Source: Peptococcaceae bacterium (GTDB lineage Bacteria > Bacillota > Desulfitobacteriia > Desulfitobacteriales > Desulfitobacteriaceae). From it: a DNA stretch of 14,584 nucleotides. The stretch covers positions 1 through 14,584 of the forward strand of contig JAITOS010000057.1 in the NCBI GenBank assembly GCA_031289815.1, given 5' to 3'. A program made the position numbers and the translations under genes. The notes under the pieces were generated by a model. The model was not told the DNA's origin. It did not search any database and worked only from the letters and a program-made list of their open reading frames with translations. This document shows, piece by piece, positions 1-7,697 of the stretch (positions within the stretch are counted from its first letter, which is position 1; the number at the start of each line of letters is the position of its first letter).

Positions 1-1
1 G

Positions 2-805
2 ACGGCGGTCAGCGGAACCATCAAGCATGAAGTGAAGGTAGCGGCGACCTATGCGAATCTGGAGACGCTCATACACGCGGCCTATGCCGGTACGGTTCAG
101 CTGGCCGAACCGGACGGGCGGAGACTGCGCCGCTATGAAACCGCCCTGAGTATTCAGGCCAACGGTATGTATCAGGTCCAGGACGAGACGACTGCCGCCG
201 CCCGGGAGATGGAGACGCCGGTGAGCGGTCTGATCTATCACACCCTGGATGGCCTGGAAACGGTGATGACGCCGGATAATTTGCTGAATATGGAGTTGAG
301 CAGGCTTTTGCAGCTAGAGGCGGCCCCCGTGACGCCGGCAGAAGTGCAAATAGGGGAACCGGCCTGCAAGATCGTTGATAATCTGAGTCCGACGTCAGCG
401 TTTATTGCGTTGCCGGATGTAGAAAATATTGAAATAGACGAGAGCCTGCGGTTCATCATTGACGGGCAAACCCAAACCGCGAAGGTTAAACGCAAAAGCG
501 ATCAGCCGCAAGGGGTCGTGGTTCAATTCACGCAATTCATATCCAGCTCGGTGAAGCAAAGAACAGCGGAGATCCTGTGGATCGAGCGGTCGCCGCTCAG
601 CGGCACGCTAGTCCCGCTGAAGGCGATTACGGTACGGGGAGAGGAGCAAGGGGTCTATGCCGTGTTAGGAAACATTATTCATTTCCGGCCGGTAAAAATC
701 ATTGATGACGACGGCGAACAGGCGTGTATCGAGAATATTTCGGTCGGAATTTCGGTGGTAGAGAACCCGCGTGACGGCCTAGAGGGCAAATTTGTCCCAA
801 AATGA
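2..805 (+). CDS. HlyD-like membrane-fusion/adaptor protein, 5' partial
   Basis: The reading frame is open from the first complete codon at position 2, so the gene begins left of the window; the GTG at 32 is only an internal codon. About 267 residues of the C-terminal part are visible. The sequence resembles the HlyD-like proteins encoded upstream of yggS in several anaerobic Firmicutes: a lipoyl/barrel-sandwich type stretch around METPVSGLIYHTLDGLE, followed by beta-rich segments and a C-terminal piece (PLKAITVRGEEQGVYAVLGN, then FRPVKI) typical of the last barrel of adaptor proteins. No membrane segment is seen here; one would be expected in the missing N-terminus. The usual role of the family is as an envelope adaptor of efflux or secretion pumps, but no pump gene is adjacent, and its position before cell-division genes leaves the true role open. 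The family call is from remembered pattern, not a search. Confidence 0.7.
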   Translation, partial: TAVSGTIKHEVKVAATYANLETLIHAAYAGTVQLAEPDGRRLRRYETALSIQANGMYQVQDETTAAAREMETPVSGLIYHTLDGLETVMTPDNLLNMELSRLLQLEAAPVTPAEVQIGEPACKIVDNLSPTSAFIALPDVENIEIDESLRFIIDGQTQTAKVKRKSDQPQGVVVQFTQFISSSVKQRTAEILWIERSPLSGTLVPLKAITVRGEEQGVYAVLGNIIHFRPVKIIDDDGEQACIENISVGISVVENPRDGLEGKFVPK

Positions 806-893
806 TGGAACAAGGCGATTATTTTTATGATTTGCCGGAAGGAAACTGGACGTCAGCGTAGAACATCATATTGGATAGCAGGTGCAGCAGACG

Positions 894-1580
894 ATGAGGA
901 TGAGGGAAAATTTGGAGAAAGTTCGCCGCAAGATTTCGGCGGCGGCTCTTCAAGCCGGGAGAGATCCGGCGGCAATCAGGATGCTGATGGTTTCCAAGAC
1001 GCAGCCGTTGGTCAGGATAGAGGAAGCCTATCAGGAGGGCCAGAGGCTGTTTGCCGAAAACCGGATTCAGGAATGGCGCGCGAAAGCTCCGCAGCTGCCC
1101 GAAGATTGTGAATGGCATTTTATTGGCAGAATACAGCTGAATAAGGTAAAATATCTGGACAGGAGCATGGCGCTGATTCACTCTCTGGATCGCTTCGAGT
1201 TATTGCGGGAGTTGGAAAGACAGGGACGACAGCAGGACTATACCTGGACGGCGCTGATTCAGGTCAACATAGCGGACGACTCGGCCAAAGCCGGTCTGGC
1301 AACTCAGGAAGTGAAAGATTTTCTGGAGATTTTGCCGGACTATCCCCATGTGCGGGTCACGGGGCTGATGACGATCGGAAGATGGGGGGCCTCGGAAAAG
1401 GACGCCAGACAGGTTTTTCGTGAATTGAGGCTTCGGCGGGAAGCATGGCAAAAGCAAGCGCCGCCGGGGATATTTTTGCGGGAACTGTCAATGGGAATGA
1501 GCGCTGATTATGAAATCGCGGTGAAAGAGGGGGCTTCGATAGTGAGAATTGGCCGGGAAATATTTGAAGGACTGGATTAA
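894..1580 (+). CDS. yggS: YggS/PLPBP family pyridoxal-phosphate homeostasis protein
   Basis: This is a single-domain alanine-racemase-like TIM barrel protein that binds pyridoxal 5'-phosphate and buffers PLP and amino-acid pools in the cytoplasm; it is not known to be an enzyme. The PLP lysine is K35 in the motif MLMVSKTQP. Other family motifs are visible in order: LFAENRIQEW, WHFIGRIQLNK, LIQVNIADDS, VTGLMTIG and the phosphate-binding end LSMGMSADYEIAVKEGASIVRIG. The family usually has His or Pro where this protein has Arg in FIGR. I chose the ATG at 894 (228 aa) because AGGTG at 880-884 is a fair ribosome binding site 9 bases before it; a GTG at 882 would add four residues but overlaps that site, and an ATG at 900 is also possible. 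Its place just before sepF matches ylmE of Bacillus. Confidence 0.93.
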   Translation: MRMRENLEKVRRKISAAALQAGRDPAAIRMLMVSKTQPLVRIEEAYQEGQRLFAENRIQEWRAKAPQLPEDCEWHFIGRIQLNKVKYLDRSMALIHSLDRFELLRELERQGRQQDYTWTALIQVNIADDSAKAGLATQEVKDFLEILPDYPHVRVTGLMTIGRWGASEKDARQVFRELRLRREAWQKQAPPGIFLRELSMGMSADYEIAVKEGASIVRIGREIFEGLD

Positions 1581-1665
1581 CTTCTGAAAAATACCGATAA
1601 TAAATAAGTGGCACAGGTTTAAACGGCCTGATGTTTAGCTGGTTAGCAGAGAGAGGAGAATTCAC

Positions 1666-2115
1666 GTGGCAAAGTTGTTTGATAAAATCATTGGCATGAC
1701 GGGTTTATGGGAAACAGACGAAGAGGAAGAAGAGATCTTTGAGGAGGAAGAGGAGGAGGAAGCGCTGGATCTGGAGCGGGAAGAAAAAAATGGACGGCGC
1801 AACGCGCAAGTGCTCAGTATCCATACGCAAAAACAGGTGAAGGTCATCGTCGTGGAACCGACCTCTTTTGAGGAAGCGCAAGGGATTGCCGATCAGGTGC
1901 GTAACCGCAGGGCGCTGATCGTAAATCTGGAAAATGTCGATCGCAATCTGGCGAAACGCATTGTTGATTTTGTCAGCGGCGCGACCTACGCGTTAGGCGG
2001 CAATATGCAAAAGGTGGGTTCCGGCATATTCCTGTTTGTCCCCACGAATGTGGAACTCTATGGCGACGTCAAAGAAGATCAGAGAGACAAGGGTTTTTTC
2101 TGGCAAAATAAGTAA
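1666..2115 (+). CDS. sepF: Cell division protein SepF
   Basis: SepF is a membrane-associated FtsZ partner that bundles and anchors FtsZ filaments at the division septum. The 149-residue protein has the standard layout: a short N-terminal amphipathic helix (MAKLFDKIIGMTGLW, residues 1-15) for membrane binding, a very acidic linker (about residues 18-42, mostly Glu), and a C-terminal folded domain (about 56-140) beginning VKVIVVEPTSFEEAQGIAD and including the glycine-rich core VDFVSGATYALGG. The start is GTG at 1666, with GAGAGGAGA just upstream. It lies between yggS and yggT as in the Bacillus ylm cluster. The acidic linker is unusually Glu-dense but otherwise nothing departs from the family. 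Confidence 0.96.
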   Translation: MAKLFDKIIGMTGLWETDEEEEEIFEEEEEEEALDLEREEKNGRRNAQVLSIHTQKQVKVIVVEPTSFEEAQGIADQVRNRRALIVNLENVDRNLAKRIVDFVSGATYALGGNMQKVGSGIFLFVPTNVELYGDVKEDQRDKGFFWQNK

Positions 2116-2127
2116 GGGGGTATTCCT

Positions 2128-2418
2128 ATTTATGGGGTAGTAGTACCGCTCATTGATATACTGTTGACCGTATTGAGCTGGGCGATCATTCTCCGAGTGT
2201 TATTGTCGTTTATCCCGGTAACGCCCAGAAATCAATGGGTTCGCCAATTGATTCGCTGGCTGTATGAAATTACGGATCCCTTACTGAAACCGTTCCAAAA
2301 ATTTACTTTGAGAATGGGCGGCGGTATGGGCATTGATTTTTCGCCGTTTATCGTATTGATTCTTATCGGTGTTCTGCGTTCGCTTCTGAGGCAATGGCTT
2401 GTTTCGAGGTGGTTTTGA
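2128..2418 (+). CDS. yggT: YggT/YlmG family membrane protein
   Basis: This is a small integral membrane protein of the YggT (YlmG) family, found next to sepF in many bacteria and linked to envelope or septum organisation; its molecular activity is unknown. Two hydrophobic segments are visible: one from the N-terminus through VLSWAIILRVLLSFIP, and a second FSPFIVLILIGVLRSLL near the C-terminus, with a short hydrophilic middle containing the family pattern YEITDPLLKPFQKF. The start is uncertain. No ATG or GTG lies in frame after the stop at 2113. A TTG at 2164 would cut into the first membrane segment and has no ribosome binding site, whereas AGGGGG at 2115-2120 sits 7 bases before an ATT at 2128, which gives a complete 96-residue protein. 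I therefore favour an ATT start. Confidence 0.85.
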   Translation: MYGVVVPLIDILLTVLSWAIILRVLLSFIPVTPRNQWVRQLIRWLYEITDPLLKPFQKFTLRMGGGMGIDFSPFIVLILIGVLRSLLRQWLVSRWF

Positions 2419-2468
2419 GGGAGTTCTTTTTTTGTGTGCTGAAGATATAACGCTGGAGGAACGCGGAT

Positions 2469-2960
2469 ATGGCCATGACGCCGATCGATATCAGTAAAAC
2501 AAAATTTCACAGGGAAATTCGCGGCTATTACCGGGTAGAAGTCGATAAATTCATGGACGTGGTGGGCAAAGAATTTGCGGCGCTTTATACGGAAAATATT
2601 GATTTGAAGGAAACGGTAGAGCGTTTGGAAAAACGGGTCAATCATTATCAAATGGAGAATAAGTTGCAGCAGCAGACGATCATTCTGGATCAGCAGATGT
2701 CAGCGACGGTGAAAAAAAAGGCCAAAGAAGAGGCGGACCTGATCATTCAGGCGGCCAAGCAGGAGAGAGATCGTCAGCTTTCTGACGCGGAGATGAAGAA
2801 GCAAGAGATTCAGGCGGACATTGAAAAGATGAGCCGCAAGCAAGAAACGATGCGAGCCCATTTGGAAACGTTTTTAACGATGCAATTGGAGACGCTGGGC
2901 GGTTCCGGCAAAGATCATGGAGATAAAACAGAACCGGCGTGGCATCTGATCAAGGAATAG
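2469..2960 (+). CDS. divIVA: DivIVA domain cell-division/polarity protein
   Basis: DivIVA proteins bind curved membrane at poles and septa and recruit division or cell-wall factors. The N-terminal domain (about residues 1-30) has the family pattern TPIDISKTKF followed by RGYYRVEVDKFMDVV, where the Phe and basic residues insert into membrane and GYxxxEVDxFxD starts the coiled coil. Residues about 30-135 form a long charged heptad-rich coiled coil; the last 25 residues are polar and likely flexible. At 163 aa it has the usual length. The start ATG at 2469 is preceded by CTGGAGGAA. A second in-frame ATG lies two codons further. The gene follows yggT by 50 bases; the ylmH gene that sits between them in Bacillus is absent. 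Confidence 0.93.
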   Translation: MAMTPIDISKTKFHREIRGYYRVEVDKFMDVVGKEFAALYTENIDLKETVERLEKRVNHYQMENKLQQQTIILDQQMSATVKKKAKEEADLIIQAAKQERDRQLSDAEMKKQEIQADIEKMSRKQETMRAHLETFLTMQLETLGGSGKDHGDKTEPAWHLIKE

Positions 2961-3033
2961 ATTTGTTCGTCGTTGATGATAAAGAAGAATTTGATTTCAG
3001 CTACAGTTGGGCGAGTGGAAGACCTGGTCGCTG

Positions 3034-3062
3034 TTGTCGCTGGATTTTAGTTGTGATATAAT
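3034..3062 (+). promoter_or_regulatory. Sigma-A-type promoter for ileS
   Basis: A -35 like TTGTCG (3034-3039) and a perfect -10 TATAAT (3057-3062) are separated by 17 bases, and TG one base before the -10 gives an extended -10. Transcription would begin near 3069 and leave a leader of about 130 bases before ileS. This separates ileS from the divIVA group upstream. Confidence 0.7.
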
Positions 3063-3153
3063 CACGGAGTGATAGAGACCGCTGATACGATGGCAGGGAA
3101 TATAATCGTTGTTATTTATCGCGTCGGCGCCGGAAGGCTGTCATGAGCTGAGC

Positions 3154-3185
3154 CCGCCCCTTTCTGGAGGGACGGTTTTATTTTT
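3154..3185 (+). terminator. Terminator-like hairpin in the ileS leader (possible attenuator)
   Basis: CCGCCCCT (3154-3161) pairs with AGGGACGG (3168-3175), with one C-A mismatch and a 6-base loop, and is followed by TTTTATTTTT (3176-3185). It lies between the ileS promoter and the ileS ribosome binding site (AAGGAGG, 3186-3192), the place where a leader attenuator would act. A possible competing hairpin GGCT...AGCC (3137-3140 with 3151-3154) touches its left arm. I cannot find the conserved T-box sequence TGGNACCGCG, so the signal it would respond to is unclear. Confidence 0.55.
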
Positions 3186-3200
3186 AAGGAGGTCTGAGGA

Positions 3201-5969
3201 ATGGATTACAGAGACACGTTGAATTTACCGGAAACGGACTTCCCGATGCGGGGAAATCTGCCGCAGCGTGAACCGGAGATATTGCAGCGATGGGAAAAAG
3301 AAGGGATCTATGAGAAAGTTTTAGCGGCGAGAAAAGGGAAGCCGAAGTTTATTCTGCATGACGGGCCGCCTTACGCCAACGGCGATATTCATCTGGGACA
3401 CGCCTTAAATAAAGTACTCAAGGATATCATCGTGAAGTACAAGACCATGACGGGATACGACGCGCCCTATGTACCCGGCTGGGATACGCACGGGCTGCCG
3501 ATCGAACTACAGGTGATCAAAAAATTGGGCTTGAATCGCCACGCGGTGTCGGTTCTGGAGTTTCGGGCGCGCTGCCGCGAATACGCGGAAAAATATGTGA
3601 AAACACAGGCGGAGCAGTTTAAACGCTTGGGAATCCGGGGGGATTGGGAACACGCCTACGTCACCCTGGATTATGAATATGAGGCGGCTCAAATCGGCGT
3701 CTTTGGCGAGATGGCCAAGAAGGGGTATATTTATAAGGGACTGAAACCGGTCTATTGGTGTCCTTCTTGTGAAACGGCGCTGGCTGAAGCGGAAATCGAG
3801 TACGCGGATAGCGCCTCTCCCGCCATTTTCGTGAAATTCGCCGTCAAGGACGGGAAAAATATACTGCCCACGGCAAACGCCTTTGTCGTCATCTGGACGA
3901 CGACGCCCTGGACGCTTCCGGCCAATGTGGCGATCTCTCTGAATCCGGAATTCACCTACGTATTGGTCAAGGCGGAGGGACAGCAATGGCTGGTGGCCGA
4001 AGGAATGCTGGAATCGCTGCGCGCGGCGTGGCAATTGGAATTGCCGGTGGAGCAGAAGTTTCAGGGAAAAGAACTGGAAGGGGTGATCTGCGCTCATCCT
4101 TTGCTGGAGCGGGATTCGGTGCTGATTTTGGGAGAGCACGTCACGCTGGAACAGGGGACGGGTTGCGTTCATACGGCGCCGGGGCATGGGGAAGACGACT
4201 TTATCGTGGGCAAAAAATACGGTCTGGCGGTGATTTGCCCGGTCGATCATCAAGGCAAGTTTACCGCGGAGGGCGGGCCCTATGTTGGCTTGAAGACGGA
4301 AAAGGCGAATCCGGTGATCTTGGAAGATTTGCGCGGCCGGGGAGCGCTCATTCATCAGGAGCAGGTGCAGCATAGCTATCCGCACTGTTGGCGCTGTAAA
4401 AAGCCGATTATCTTTCGAGCGACGGAACAATGGTTTGCTTCGATCGACGGCTTCCGGCAGAAGGCTTTGGCGGAGATCGATCAGATCCAATGGCTTCCGG
4501 CCTGGGGCCGGGATCGTATCTATAACATGGTGGCGGACCGCGGCGACTGGTGCATATCCAGGCAAAGAACCTGGGGGGTGCCGATTCCGATCTTCTATTG
4601 TGAAGACTGCGGCCAGGAAATGATTACGGACGCGACGATCCATAAAATTCAGGAACTCTTTGCTAAAGAGGGCTCGGACGCCTGGTTCGCGCATTCCGCC
4701 GAAGAACTCCTGCCCGCGGGCAGCGTCTGCCAGTGCGGCGGAACGAAGTTTTATAAAGAGTCCGATATCATGGACGTTTGGTTCGATTCCGGTACGAGTT
4801 ATGCCGGCGTCTTGCAGAAAAGAGAAGAATTGGCTTGTCCGGCGGATCTCTATCTGGAAGGCTCGGATCAACACCGGGGCTGGTTCAATTCATCGCTGTC
4901 CACTTCGGTGGCCGCCTTTGGCTGCGCGCCGTATAAAACAGCCCTGACCCACGGCTTTTTGGTGGACGAACAGGGACGGAAGATGTCGAAATCGGGCGGC
5001 AACGGCGTGGATCCGCTGCAAGTGATTAAGGAAATGGGCGCGGATATCCTGAGACTTTGGGTCGCCTCGTCTGATTATAAGAACGACGTCGCTGTTTCTC
5101 CCCGGATCATGAAGCAGACGACCGAAGCCTATCGCAAGATTCGGAATACCCTGCGATTTTTGCTGGGGAATCTGAAGGGCTTTGAACCGGAACGCGACCG
5201 CGTGCCGTATGCCGACCTGCCGGAAATCGACCGCTGGGCGCTCCTGAAGCTGTCCAAGGTCATCGAGCGCGTCCGGCAAGCCTATGAGCAGTATGAATTT
5301 CATGTGGTATACCATACGCTGCATAACTATTGCACGGTGGATTTAAGCGCGGTCTATCTGGATATCGCGAAGGACCGTCTGTATGTGGAAGGTCCGGCCT
5401 CGGACGAGCGTCGGGCGGCACAGACCGTGCTGTATGAAGTTTTAAACGCGGTGACGCGCTTGATGGCGCCGATCCTTACCTTTACCGCTGACGAGGTCTG
5501 GCCCTATATTCCCGGCCCTAAAGAAGAATGGGTGCAGCTCGCCGCTCTGCCGGACGCCAATCCGGAGTGGATCCGGGAGGAAATCGCCGAGCGCTGGGAT
5601 AAAATCCTCGATTTACGGGGAGACGTCACCAAGGCGCTGGAGAAAGCCCGTCAGGAAAAACGCGTCAATCATCCCCTGACAGCGCGGGTAGAGCTCTATC
5701 CGATGGCGGCGCAATACGCGTTCTTACAGCAAATTCCGCAGCTCGCCGAAATCTTTATTGTCTCAGCCGTGGGTCTTCACGAGCCGGAGGAAGCCCGCCC
5801 GGAAGGAACCGAGGAAGCGGAGGCCCATGCGGGTTTGGGGATCGCCGTCGTTCCGGCGGAGGGAAGCAAGTGTGAACGCTGCTGGACGTACCGTCCGGAA
5901 GTCGGAGAGGACCAGGAACATCCCACCCTTTGTCCGCGGTGCGTGCAAGTCGTGAACCGTCATCTTTAG
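3201..5969 (+). CDS. ileS: Isoleucyl-tRNA synthetase
   Basis: Class I aminoacyl-tRNA synthetase that charges tRNA-Ile with isoleucine in the cytoplasm and edits mis-activated valine. The 922 residues carry all expected parts: the HIGH motif as HLGH (64-67) within HDGPPYANGDIHLGH; the CP1 editing domain with WTTTPWTLPAN (232-242) and HTAPGHGEDDF (324-334, with H324 and D333 at the editing-site positions); the KMSKS loop at 594-598; the anticodon-binding domain after about 650; and a C-terminal zinc finger with C891, C894, C911 and C914. It is therefore the bacterial type with the C-terminal zinc domain. The start ATG at 3201 has an excellent AAGGAGG 8 bases upstream. It has its own promoter and a terminator-like leader. 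Confidence 0.98.
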   Translation: MDYRDTLNLPETDFPMRGNLPQREPEILQRWEKEGIYEKVLAARKGKPKFILHDGPPYANGDIHLGHALNKVLKDIIVKYKTMTGYDAPYVPGWDTHGLPIELQVIKKLGLNRHAVSVLEFRARCREYAEKYVKTQAEQFKRLGIRGDWEHAYVTLDYEYEAAQIGVFGEMAKKGYIYKGLKPVYWCPSCETALAEAEIEYADSASPAIFVKFAVKDGKNILPTANAFVVIWTTTPWTLPANVAISLNPEFTYVLVKAEGQQWLVAEGMLESLRAAWQLELPVEQKFQGKELEGVICAHPLLERDSVLILGEHVTLEQGTGCVHTAPGHGEDDFIVGKKYGLAVICPVDHQGKFTAEGGPYVGLKTEKANPVILEDLRGRGALIHQEQVQHSYPHCWRCKKPIIFRATEQWFASIDGFRQKALAEIDQIQWLPAWGRDRIYNMVADRGDWCISRQRTWGVPIPIFYCEDCGQEMITDATIHKIQELFAKEGSDAWFAHSAEELLPAGSVCQCGGTKFYKESDIMDVWFDSGTSYAGVLQKREELACPADLYLEGSDQHRGWFNSSLSTSVAAFGCAPYKTALTHGFLVDEQGRKMSKSGGNGVDPLQVIKEMGADILRLWVASSDYKNDVAVSPRIMKQTTEAYRKIRNTLRFLLGNLKGFEPERDRVPYADLPEIDRWALLKLSKVIERVRQAYEQYEFHVVYHTLHNYCTVDLSAVYLDIAKDRLYVEGPASDERRAAQTVLYEVLNAVTRLMAPILTFTADEVWPYIPGPKEEWVQLAALPDANPEWIREEIAERWDKILDLRGDVTKALEKARQEKRVNHPLTARVELYPMAAQYAFLQQIPQLAEIFIVSAVGLHEPEEARPEGTEEAEAHAGLGIAVVPAEGSKCERCWTYRPEVGEDQEHPTLCPRCVQVVNRHL

Positions 5970-6001
5970 AGAAAGAGGTGGAGGAAGAGAATCCCAGCCC
6001 C

Positions 6002-6030
6002 TTAAAGGATAATTTTAAATATTCTAAAAT
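6002..6030 (+). promoter_or_regulatory. Weak candidate promoter upstream of pduL
   Basis: TTAAAG (6002-6007) and TAAAAT (6025-6030) lie 17 bases apart in the AT-rich 168-base gap between ileS and pduL. The -35 match is poor and several other AT-rich hexamers exist in the gap, so the exact element is uncertain. No terminator is visible directly after ileS, so read-through into pduL is also possible. Confidence 0.25.
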
Positions 6031-6137
6031 CTACTTATTCGCAGGAAGCGGTTAAAATGCTAGTGTATTATTTGGTTTTTTGTTGTATATTTAAAGCGGA
6101 AAGAATAAACGATCAATTTTAGGAGGAAGAGTGACAC

Positions 6138-6716
6138 ATGAGTAAACTTCAAGTTCCCGTTGGTATTTCCAATCGCCATATTCATCTGACGGATGAACAT
6201 GTAGCGGCTTTGTTTGGCGCCGGTCATCAGCTGACCAAAACGAAGGAGCTGAGCCAGCCGGGTCAATTCGCCTGTGAGGAAACGCTGACCTTAGTCGGGC
6301 CGAAAGGAAAAATGGAGGGGGTGCGGGTTCTGGGCCCGTCGCGCAAGGCGTCTCAGATCGAATTAGCCGCTACCGACACCTTTAAGCTGGGAGTCAAGCC
6401 GCCTGTGCGCGATTCGGGAGATCACGCCGGGACGCCCGGGGTGGAATTAGTCGGCCCCAAAGGCAGCGTAAAGCTCGACGCCGGGGTGATCATCGCCGCC
6501 CGTCACATTCACATGGCCCCGGAAGACGCTCAGAAATATCAACTGAAAGACGGAGACCGGGTCAAGGTTTTAGTCGGCGGCCCGCGCGGCGGCGTCTTGA
6601 GCGAGGTCTTGATCAGAGTCAGCCCCAGTTATCTTCTGGATATGCACGTGGATACGGATGAAGGAAACGCGTTTACCCTGGCGAACGGACAGATATTGGA
6701 TGTTATTCTGGACTGA
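6138..6716 (+). CDS. pduL: PduL-type phosphate acyltransferase
   Basis: PduL transfers acyl groups between coenzyme A and phosphate (propanoyl-CoA or acetyl-CoA to acyl-phosphate), and so feeds acyl-phosphate to an acetate or propionate kinase for ATP. The 192-residue protein shows both halves of the duplicated fold, each with its zinc-binding histidine motif: VGISNRHIHL near the N-terminus (H14 and H16) and AARHIHM at residues 121-126 (H123 and H125). The conserved LGPSRKASQIELAATD and GSVKLDAGVI stretches are present. There is no N-terminal encapsulation peptide and no other pdu or microcompartment gene nearby, so it probably acts as a free phosphotransacylase in central fermentation in place of Pta. 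ATG at 6138 follows AGGAGG (6121-6126) at a slightly long spacing of 11. It is transcribed before a strong terminator, so it is likely a single gene or the end of the ileS unit. Confidence 0.93.
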   Translation: MSKLQVPVGISNRHIHLTDEHVAALFGAGHQLTKTKELSQPGQFACEETLTLVGPKGKMEGVRVLGPSRKASQIELAATDTFKLGVKPPVRDSGDHAGTPGVELVGPKGSVKLDAGVIIAARHIHMAPEDAQKYQLKDGDRVKVLVGGPRGGVLSEVLIRVSPSYLLDMHVDTDEGNAFTLANGQILDVILD

Positions 6717-6758
6717 CGAAAGGGCGCAAGCCACAGAGAAGGAATCGTTGTAATTCGG

Positions 6759-6794
6759 AAATCCCGTGCGAGCTAAAAAGTACGGGATTTTTTT
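6759..6794 (+). terminator. Rho-independent terminator after pduL
   Basis: AAATCCCGT (6759-6767) pairs perfectly with ACGGGATTT (6782-6790) around a 14-base loop and runs into seven T residues (6788-6794). It closes the pduL transcript before the DUF5665-lspA-rluD group. Confidence 0.88.
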
Positions 6795-6855
6795 ATTCAT
6801 ATTTGCGTATTCTATTCCAGAACGTATGGGAAGAATCATGATTTGAGGTGACAGG

Positions 6856-7215
6856 ATGGCGGAACGGGCGGAACCTGAGCAAAAAACACCGGAGACGCAA
6901 GAGGGGGAAGCGCAAAACAATCTGGAGGAGATGATCTCATCAGGCGAATGGCAGACGTTTCGGCGGCAGGTCGAGGAATTAGCCAATCTATTGGAAAAAA
7001 TGCGTCTGGCGGATTATATCGCCTATCTCAATCGTCCCAAACGGATGTTATGGATGAATTTTATCGTATCATTAGTCAGAGGGTTGGGCGTGGCCCTCGG
7101 CGCCAGTATTCTGGCGGCGCTGGCTTTGTATCTGCTTAAACAGCTGGTCATTTTGAAGTTACCGCTGATTGGCGGGTTGATTGCCGAATTGGTCAGGATC
7201 GTGAATTTGAATTAG
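6856..7215 (+). CDS. DUF5665 membrane protein
   Basis: This 119-residue protein of unknown function has a polar, acidic N-terminal tail (about 1-45), a conserved amphipathic helix ending MRLADYIAYLNRPKRMLWMNF, and one or two hydrophobic segments (about 69-95 and 97-115) in a glycine- and alanine-rich stretch ending LIGGLIAELVRIV. That layout matches the DUF5665 family as I remember it, small proteins often encoded directly before lspA in anaerobic Firmicutes. It probably sits in the cytoplasmic membrane with its N-terminus inside. The start ATG at 6856 has GAGGTGA upstream. The lspA start follows 17 bases after its stop, so the two are very likely co-transcribed. No function is known and none can be read from the sequence. 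Confidence 0.8.
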   Translation: MAERAEPEQKTPETQEGEAQNNLEEMISSGEWQTFRRQVEELANLLEKMRLADYIAYLNRPKRMLWMNFIVSLVRGLGVALGASILAALALYLLKQLVILKLPLIGGLIAELVRIVNLN

Positions 7216-7232
7216 AGCGGGGAGGAAGTCGT

Positions 7233-7697
7233 TTGCTTTTATGGATCATCACCGCCGGGGTTTGGCTGATTGACCGCGCGCTTAAAGCGTGGATCGTGAG
7301 CCATCTTGTTTTGGGCAAAAGCGTTTTCGTTTTACCCGGCGTGTTTCATCTGACGTATATTTTGAACGCGGGAGCGGCGTTTGGTATGATGGCCGGACAT
7401 CCTGGGTTATTGATCCTGCTGGCCTGTCTGGTCCTGGGCGGAATTTTTTATATTCAAAGGCAGTGGGTTCCGAGAGAACCGCTGCCGCGTATCGCTTTGG
7501 GGATGATCAGCGGCGGCGCGCTGGGGAACCTGTATGATCGTATAACGATAGGGAAAGTGGTGGATTACCTGGATTTTCAGATTTGGCCTTTTATCTTTAA
7601 TTTTGCGGACAGTATGATCGTGGTGGGGATTGCGGTGATCATCCTCTGCGGCTATGTAAAGGAGCGTCATGGAAGAGAAGAATACCCGGAAAATTGA
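7233..7697 (+). CDS. lspA: Lipoprotein signal peptidase (signal peptidase II)
   Basis: LspA is the membrane aspartic protease that removes signal peptides from prolipoproteins after lipid attachment to the lipobox Cys. The 154-residue protein shows four hydrophobic segments and the family motifs: D14 in WLIDRALKAW, N45 in ILNAGAAFG, GGALGNLYDRI (94-104), and the catalytic aspartates D111 in VVDYLDF and D126 in FNFADS. The start is TTG at 7233, supported by GGGGAGGA 8-15 bases upstream; no ATG would keep the first membrane helix. Its last 29 bases overlap the start of rluD, so translation is probably coupled. The substrate-binding lipoprotein at the right end of this window would be one of its substrates. 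Confidence 0.95.
   Translation: MLLWIITAGVWLIDRALKAWIVSHLVLGKSVFVLPGVFHLTYILNAGAAFGMMAGHPGLLILLACLVLGGIFYIQRQWVPREPLPRIALGMISGGALGNLYDRITIGKVVDYLDFQIWPFIFNFADSMIVVGIAVIILCGYVKERHGREEYPEN

Noticed and set aside
3507..4874. A 455-codon open frame on the minus strand inside ileS.
   Set aside because: It is a shadow of the ileS coding frame; the plus strand carries all synthetase motifs.
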